Translations under genes and position numbers: made by a program | Notes under the pieces: model-generated | Seen by the model: the letters and a program-made list of their open reading frames with translations, nothing else | Database searches by the model: none | What the model was told of the DNA's origin: nothing | NCBI GenBank assembly: GCA_903835145.1 | Contig: CAILMA010000051.1 | Span: 1 to 9,700, forward strand | Direction of reading: 5' to 3' | Length of the DNA stretch: 9,700 nt | Source of the DNA: an uncultured Bacteroidota bacterium | GTDB lineage: Bacteria > Bacteroidota > Bacteroidia > Chitinophagales > Chitinophagaceae | Part shown: in pieces, positions 6,783-9,700 of the stretch | How the letters are laid out: every line of letters starts with the position of its first letter | Position numbering within the stretch: position 1 is the first letter of the stretch

Positions 6783-8177
6783 CTATCCACCACAACCGCC
6801 GCAGCCACCACCACATCCGCCGCCTCCGCCGCAGCCACCCCCTCCGCCACAACTGCTTCCTGAGCCCGAATCTCCGCTGCCGCTGCCTTGCCTTAGGTTT
6901 ACATCTCCCATCCAGAATCCCGCGAGGGCCAGCAAACCCACATCCGCAATTATTGTTTGGCTGTGATTTTCTTCTGTCCCTTTCCTGAAGACATACCTGC
7001 AGACATTGAGGAACGAGTTACTGCCAGTTATAAACCGCATCCCGAGGCTAAACAGTATCGTTAGCAGTATCAGGTAACCAACCGGTTTATCATTATTCAT
7101 ACCCTGTATAAACCGCACCACAGCAATCGTATAGAAGAGCAGCTTCAGTACCCGTGGCTCCCATGTACTTTTATACTGCTCGCTTAGTGGCTTATACTTT
7201 GCCTTTATCTCATCTACCGATGCGTAGGTGAGCAGCTTTATCTCTTCCCTGGTTATCGTTTCCTCCCGGTGCAATGCAAGCTTTTGTGCCAATAGCGTTG
7301 GGTAGTTTGCAGCGGCTACTTTGTCTATCGTAAAGTACTCCCCTATCAAGGCAGGCTGCAGTATTTGTTGGTCCAGTATTTCTTGTAACATCAGTTGTTC
7401 TGAGCCTTGGCTCATACCTGTAAGGAAGGGTATTTCTGCCTGTGTTATGTTCCGTTTGAGCGCTGCGAGGTATTGTATAAAAACCTGGGTTCTGTCACCC
7501 AGTATTTCCGCCAGTAATATCCAGGTTACAATGATCAGAGCTGAGAAGAAAACCAGAAACTGCGGTCCCTTCAGGTGGAAGGGATTAGGTTGACTATAGA
7601 AAGTCGCACTTATAAGCAGTGGTACAATGAGAAGAAAAAGACGGAGGATACTCGTTTTTGTGAAGCCGGCATGCGGCATTGGTGGAAGAGCTGAGGATTG
7701 CTCATTTTCAGGTGGTGGCCATATGTTAGGCGGTGGTAGCTCGTTGAAGACCGTGTAATAAAGTTCCAGTGTGTCCCGGTACCAGTCATCATGCTTTTGT
7801 CTTTCTTCGGGCCCGCCCCTCGATGGGTGGTGGTGTAGCTCCCGTTGTAGTGTTTCCTTACAAAACTTGTCCCAGTAGTCAACTGTGTACGTAAGGTGCA
7901 GGTGCCATACTTCATCTACAATTTGGGAAGGAGATGCACCTCGGGGTGAAATGCAACAGAGATAAACAAATCTCTTGTACTCGCTTATGGCTTGTTCCGT
8001 AAACTCCGGTGGCCATTTTTGCTCTTCTGTTAGTTTCCTGGAAAGCGGCCGGGCGGCCTTGCTATCATCCAGTTCGTGTTGGCAGATCCTTTGCCAGAGC
8101 GGGTCATTTTGGTATTCAGGTGGGCCGTAGCCGCTTTCTGTACCAGGGATCGTTGGGGGGTTATTTCTTTGATCCAT
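6783..8177 (-). CDS. GRDP-like/TIGR04222-type membrane protein with Gly/Cys-rich tail, function unknown
   Basis: With the ATG at 8177 the protein has 464 residues; the frame stays open to a GTG at 8255 (490 residues). I prefer the ATG because it is the first one and the conserved region begins soon after it (NDPLWQRICQHELDD). The N-terminal half resembles the glycine-rich-domain-protein (GRDP/DUF1399) fold: VDEVWHLHLTYTVDYW at about 87-102 with His92 and His94, a HHHPSRGGPEE stretch from 115, then a Pro-rich linker (PPPNIWPPP). Two membrane segments follow at about 177-193 and 205-225, a soluble region with helical charged sequence (about 230-340), and two or three more hydrophobic segments (about 343-424). 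The tail (431-464) is Gly/Ser then Gly/Cys with five cysteines. This layout matches the TIGR04222 family as I remember it; no function is established. It stands alone, converging on the ChaN-like gene and divergent from the ATPase gene. Confidence 0.8.
   Translation of the reverse strand: MDQRNNPPTIPGTESGYGPPEYQNDPLWQRICQHELDDSKAARPLSRKLTEEQKWPPEFTEQAISEYKRFVYLCCISPRGASPSQIVDEVWHLHLTYTVDYWDKFCKETLQRELHHHPSRGGPEERQKHDDWYRDTLELYYTVFNELPPPNIWPPPENEQSSALPPMPHAGFTKTSILRLFLLIVPLLISATFYSQPNPFHLKGPQFLVFFSALIIVTWILLAEILGDRTQVFIQYLAALKRNITQAEIPFLTGMSQGSEQLMLQEILDQQILQPALIGEYFTIDKVAAANYPTLLAQKLALHREETITREEIKLLTYASVDEIKAKYKPLSEQYKSTWEPRVLKLLFYTIAVVRFIQGMNNDKPVGYLILLTILFSLGMRFITGSNSFLNVCRYVFRKGTEENHSQTIIADVGLLALAGFWMGDVNLRQGSGSGDSGSGSSCGGGGGCGGGGGCGGGCGGCGG
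6786..6887 (-). repeat. Low-complexity Gly/Cys triplet tract at the 3' end of the membrane-protein gene
   Basis: About 100 bases on the plus strand consist mainly of CCN and GCN triplets (for example CCGCCTCCGCCGCAGCCACC). Read on the minus strand they encode GSGSGDSGSGSS and then five short glycine runs separated by single cysteines. The tract is coding and in frame. Confidence 0.75.
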
Positions 8178-8188
8178 ATTTAGTACTG

Positions 8189-8196
8189 CAAAGCTA
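8189..8196 (-). promoter_or_regulatory. Possible Bacteroidota -7 box for the membrane-protein gene
   Basis: The minus strand reads TAGCTTTG, a perfect TAnnTTTG match, 11 bases before the ATG at 8177. No -33 TTG-type element lies at the usual distance, and the leader would be only a few bases, so the match may be chance. Confidence 0.22.
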
Positions 8197-8290
8197 CTGC
8201 TCCCCGCGATACTTAATAGTCCCGTAACAATTTGATAATATTTGACTACTACCACCCTTCCCTTTAAACGAAAAACAAGCCAAATTAAGT

Positions 8291-8298
8291 TACTTTTG
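8291..8298 (+). promoter_or_regulatory. Possible Bacteroidota -7 box for the ATPase gene
   Basis: TACTTTTG matches the TAnnTTTG consensus and lies 17 bases before the ATG at 8316. A TTTAAACG at about 8263 is the nearest candidate upstream element but is spaced too far. The leader would be about ten bases. Confidence 0.33.
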
Positions 8299-8315
8299 TT
8301 GCAACAGTGGTGCCA

Positions 8316-9494
8316 ATGATTAGTAAAATAAAAATCAGAAATTTCAAATCAATAGTTGACCTTACTCTGGATCTCGGTAGGATTAATTTATTTATTGGCG
8401 AAAATGGAAGTGGCAAAAGTAATATTCTGGAAGCAATAGCTTTCTTATCCATTCAAAAAGTAACTGTAGATGGCAGTACATTGCTGGCTAAGGGCGCCCG
8501 GGTAACGAAACCACCGCTTTATGGAAGTGGATTCGAGCCCGGCTTAAAACCGATTTTATTCGACTATACAATTGATGGCAATCCTTACAGTTCCGTTTAT
8601 AAATATATTAACGGAAACGAGAACAACTGGATGGAAACAACTGCTTTTGAGAAATCTTCAGAATTTGCCAAATTCCTTGCTGTCAATGACCCCTTCATCT
8701 CCTATGACTCGTTTGACTTTATCCCCTACTTTAATGCCACCAGCATCCGTATCAATTCAAATACGCCTCAGGAAAAAGTCGATAAAATAGTTGATGAATC
8801 TGCGGCATTCGAAAAATATTACAAGCACAGATACGACGGATACATAAACAGGTTCATGATTTACTCGCCTGAAGTTTCCCAACTACGAAAATTTGAGGAA
8901 GAAGGCCAAATTACCCCCTTGGGTAGCCGGGGCGAAGGTCTTTTCAGTTTAATCAAATCGATGGCACATCAAAATGATGGGCTCCAGCAGATTAAAGAAA
9001 GTCTTAGTCTTATCGACTGGTTCGAGGATTTTTCAATCCCCGCAGACCTCCTTTCTAATGAATTTAAAATTAACATCAGAGACAAGTATATAAACGCAAC
9101 TTTACAAGAACTTGATCAGCGAAGTGCCAATGAAGGCTTTTTGTTTTTATTATTTTATACTGCGTTATTCTCCAGCTCAAAGACCCCGTCTTTCTTCGCT
9201 GTAGATAACATTGAAGCATCTTTCAACCCCAAATTATGCGCGCGGCTGCTAAATCTTTTAGCTGATTTGGCAACAAAAAACGAAAAACAAGTATTGTTAA
9301 CAACTCATAACCCCGCAACGCTTGATGGTCTAAATCTGAATGACCCGGAACAAAGGCTATTCGTCGTAAGAAGAAATTTGAACGGCCATACAATCGTGAC
9401 TCGTATCACTGAGAAACCAAAACTTTCAACACCAATGAAACTTTCCGACATGTGGACAAAGGGGTTTATTGGTGGGCTCCCCGAAAACTTCTAA
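8316..9494 (+). CDS. OLD/RecF-like AAA-type ATPase, probable effector-module component
   Basis: With the ATG at 8316 (preferred over a GTG at 8307) the protein has 392 residues. It opens with SKIKIRNFKSI, typical of the OLD/RecF/SMC-like class, followed by Walker A GENGSGKSN (28-36). A long insertion (about 45-265) contains LGSRGEGLFSLI (202-213). A signature-like SANEGFLFLLFYTALFSS (270-287) precedes the Walker B region FFAVDNIEASFNP (293-305). A sensor His follows in LLTTHNPATLDGLNL (327-341). The C-terminus LSDMWTKGFIGGLPENF is typical of stand-alone AAA_15/AAA_21 proteins. The residue after the Walker B Asp is Asn instead of the usual Glu. There is no fused TOPRIM nuclease; instead a TOPRIM-like gene starts three bases after the stop, so the two are almost surely co-translated partners. 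Such pairs often serve in phage defence (inference). The gene looks AT-richer than those upstream, which may mean transfer. Confidence 0.88.
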   Translation: MISKIKIRNFKSIVDLTLDLGRINLFIGENGSGKSNILEAIAFLSIQKVTVDGSTLLAKGARVTKPPLYGSGFEPGLKPILFDYTIDGNPYSSVYKYINGNENNWMETTAFEKSSEFAKFLAVNDPFISYDSFDFIPYFNATSIRINSNTPQEKVDKIVDESAAFEKYYKHRYDGYINRFMIYSPEVSQLRKFEEEGQITPLGSRGEGLFSLIKSMAHQNDGLQQIKESLSLIDWFEDFSIPADLLSNEFKINIRDKYINATLQELDQRSANEGFLFLLFYTALFSSSKTPSFFAVDNIEASFNPKLCARLLNLLADLATKNEKQVLLTTHNPATLDGLNLNDPEQRLFVVRRNLNGHTIVTRITEKPKLSTPMKLSDMWTKGFIGGLPENF

Positions 9495-9497
9495 TAA

Positions 9498-9700
9498 ATG
9501 CCAACTTACGGACTCATAACAGAGGGCCCAACCGACCAGATTGTGTTGCGCCACGTACTCGCAAGATATTTTTCTGACGCCGATATCGACGTGAGGCCAA
9601 TTCAACCAAATATTGACGCAACCGACAAAAACGCTCATTTTGGCGGCTGGGTAAAAGTCCTTCAGTATTGCCAATCCGCCGACATGATTGCTGCTCTCGA
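9498..9700 (+). CDS. TOPRIM-like partner protein (partial, runs off right edge)
   Basis: An ATG at 9498, three bases after the ATPase stop, opens a frame with no stop to the window end (67 complete codons). The start reads MPTYGLITEGPTDQIVLRHVL. A hydrophobic beta-strand followed by Glu-Gly-Pro-Thr-Asp matches the first catalytic motif of TOPRIM-like domains (the EGxxD of OLD nucleases, DUF4276 and DUF4435 proteins). A later GGWVKVLQYCQSADM segment fits my memory of a small conserved family found next to AAA ATPases, in which an acidic IQIDTD-type motif follows; that part lies outside the window. If complete, it would be a metal-dependent nuclease or a nucleic-acid-binding effector controlled by the ATPase. 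The near-zero spacing supports a two-gene operon with translational coupling. The family name is not settled from this fragment. Confidence 0.75.
   Translation, partial: MPTYGLITEGPTDQIVLRHVLARYFSDADIDVRPIQPNIDATDKNAHFGGWVKVLQYCQSADMIAAL

Larger units (their letters stand above)
8178..8315. promoter_or_regulatory. Divergent intergenic region between the membrane protein and the ATPase gene
   Basis: This 138-bp AT-rich spacer (60 bp if the GTG at 8255 is used) must drive both flanking genes. It contains TAnnTTTG boxes near both starts, listed separately, and a short direct repeat TTTGA-taata-TTTGA at about 8231-8245. No operator palindrome or terminator was recognised. Confidence 0.45.

Noticed and set aside
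6783..6890. Triplet-rich tract as a non-coding tandem repeat or recombination site
   Set aside because: It is in frame with the membrane-protein gene and encodes its Gly/Cys tail, which is a known kind of ending for this protein type.
9426..9674. Minus-strand open frame of 82 codons spanning the ATPase/TOPRIM-like junction
   Set aside because: It overlaps both coding sequences in antisense, and the plus-strand frame shows the recognisable EGPTD motif.

Overview
The window looks like chromosomal DNA of a Bacteroidota bacterium, most likely a relative of the Chitinophagaceae (inference). The reasons are: start codons without clear Shine-Dalgarno sequences, occasional TAnnTTTG boxes of the Bacteroidota -7 type near starts, moderate GC content, and protein types I associate with that phylum (a secreted NHL-repeat protein, a GRDP/TIGR04222-type membrane protein with a Gly/Cys tail, and an isoaspartate methyltransferase close to membrane glycosyltransferases). 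No RNA gene, insertion sequence or CRISPR array was seen.

Layout. Positions 1-1074 (minus) hold the N-terminal 358 residues of a secreted NHL beta-propeller protein built of exact 56-residue (168-bp) units; it runs off the left edge. A 267-bp AT-rich divergent spacer follows. Positions 1342-5648 (plus) carry two polytopic GT-C type glycosyltransferases 32 bp apart (an ArnT/PMT-like enzyme and a TMTC-like enzyme with C-terminal TPRs), then pcm, a protein-repair methyltransferase. A weak hairpin with a T-run separates pcm from an exported ChaN-like protein (5753-6697), which ends in a strong intrinsic terminator. Converging on it from the minus strand (6783-8177) is a membrane protein of unknown function with a GRDP-like N-terminal domain and a Gly/Cys-rich C-terminal tail.

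Positions 8316-9494 (plus) encode an AAA/ABC-type ATPase of the OLD/RecF-like class. Three bases later a second gene begins with a TOPRIM-like Glu-Gly-Pro-Thr-Asp motif and runs off the right edge. This AT-richer pair is the most interesting part of the window. Its architecture, an ATPase plus a separate TOPRIM-like protein, matches the logic of several anti-phage systems (OLD/Gabija, PARIS, AbiL). Which family it belongs to, and whether it is new, cannot be decided from the part visible.

The two glycosyltransferases plausibly act together on lipid-linked sugars at the cytoplasmic membrane, perhaps in protein or surface-glycan glycosylation. The other genes show no obvious joint pathway and look like ordinary single-function units.
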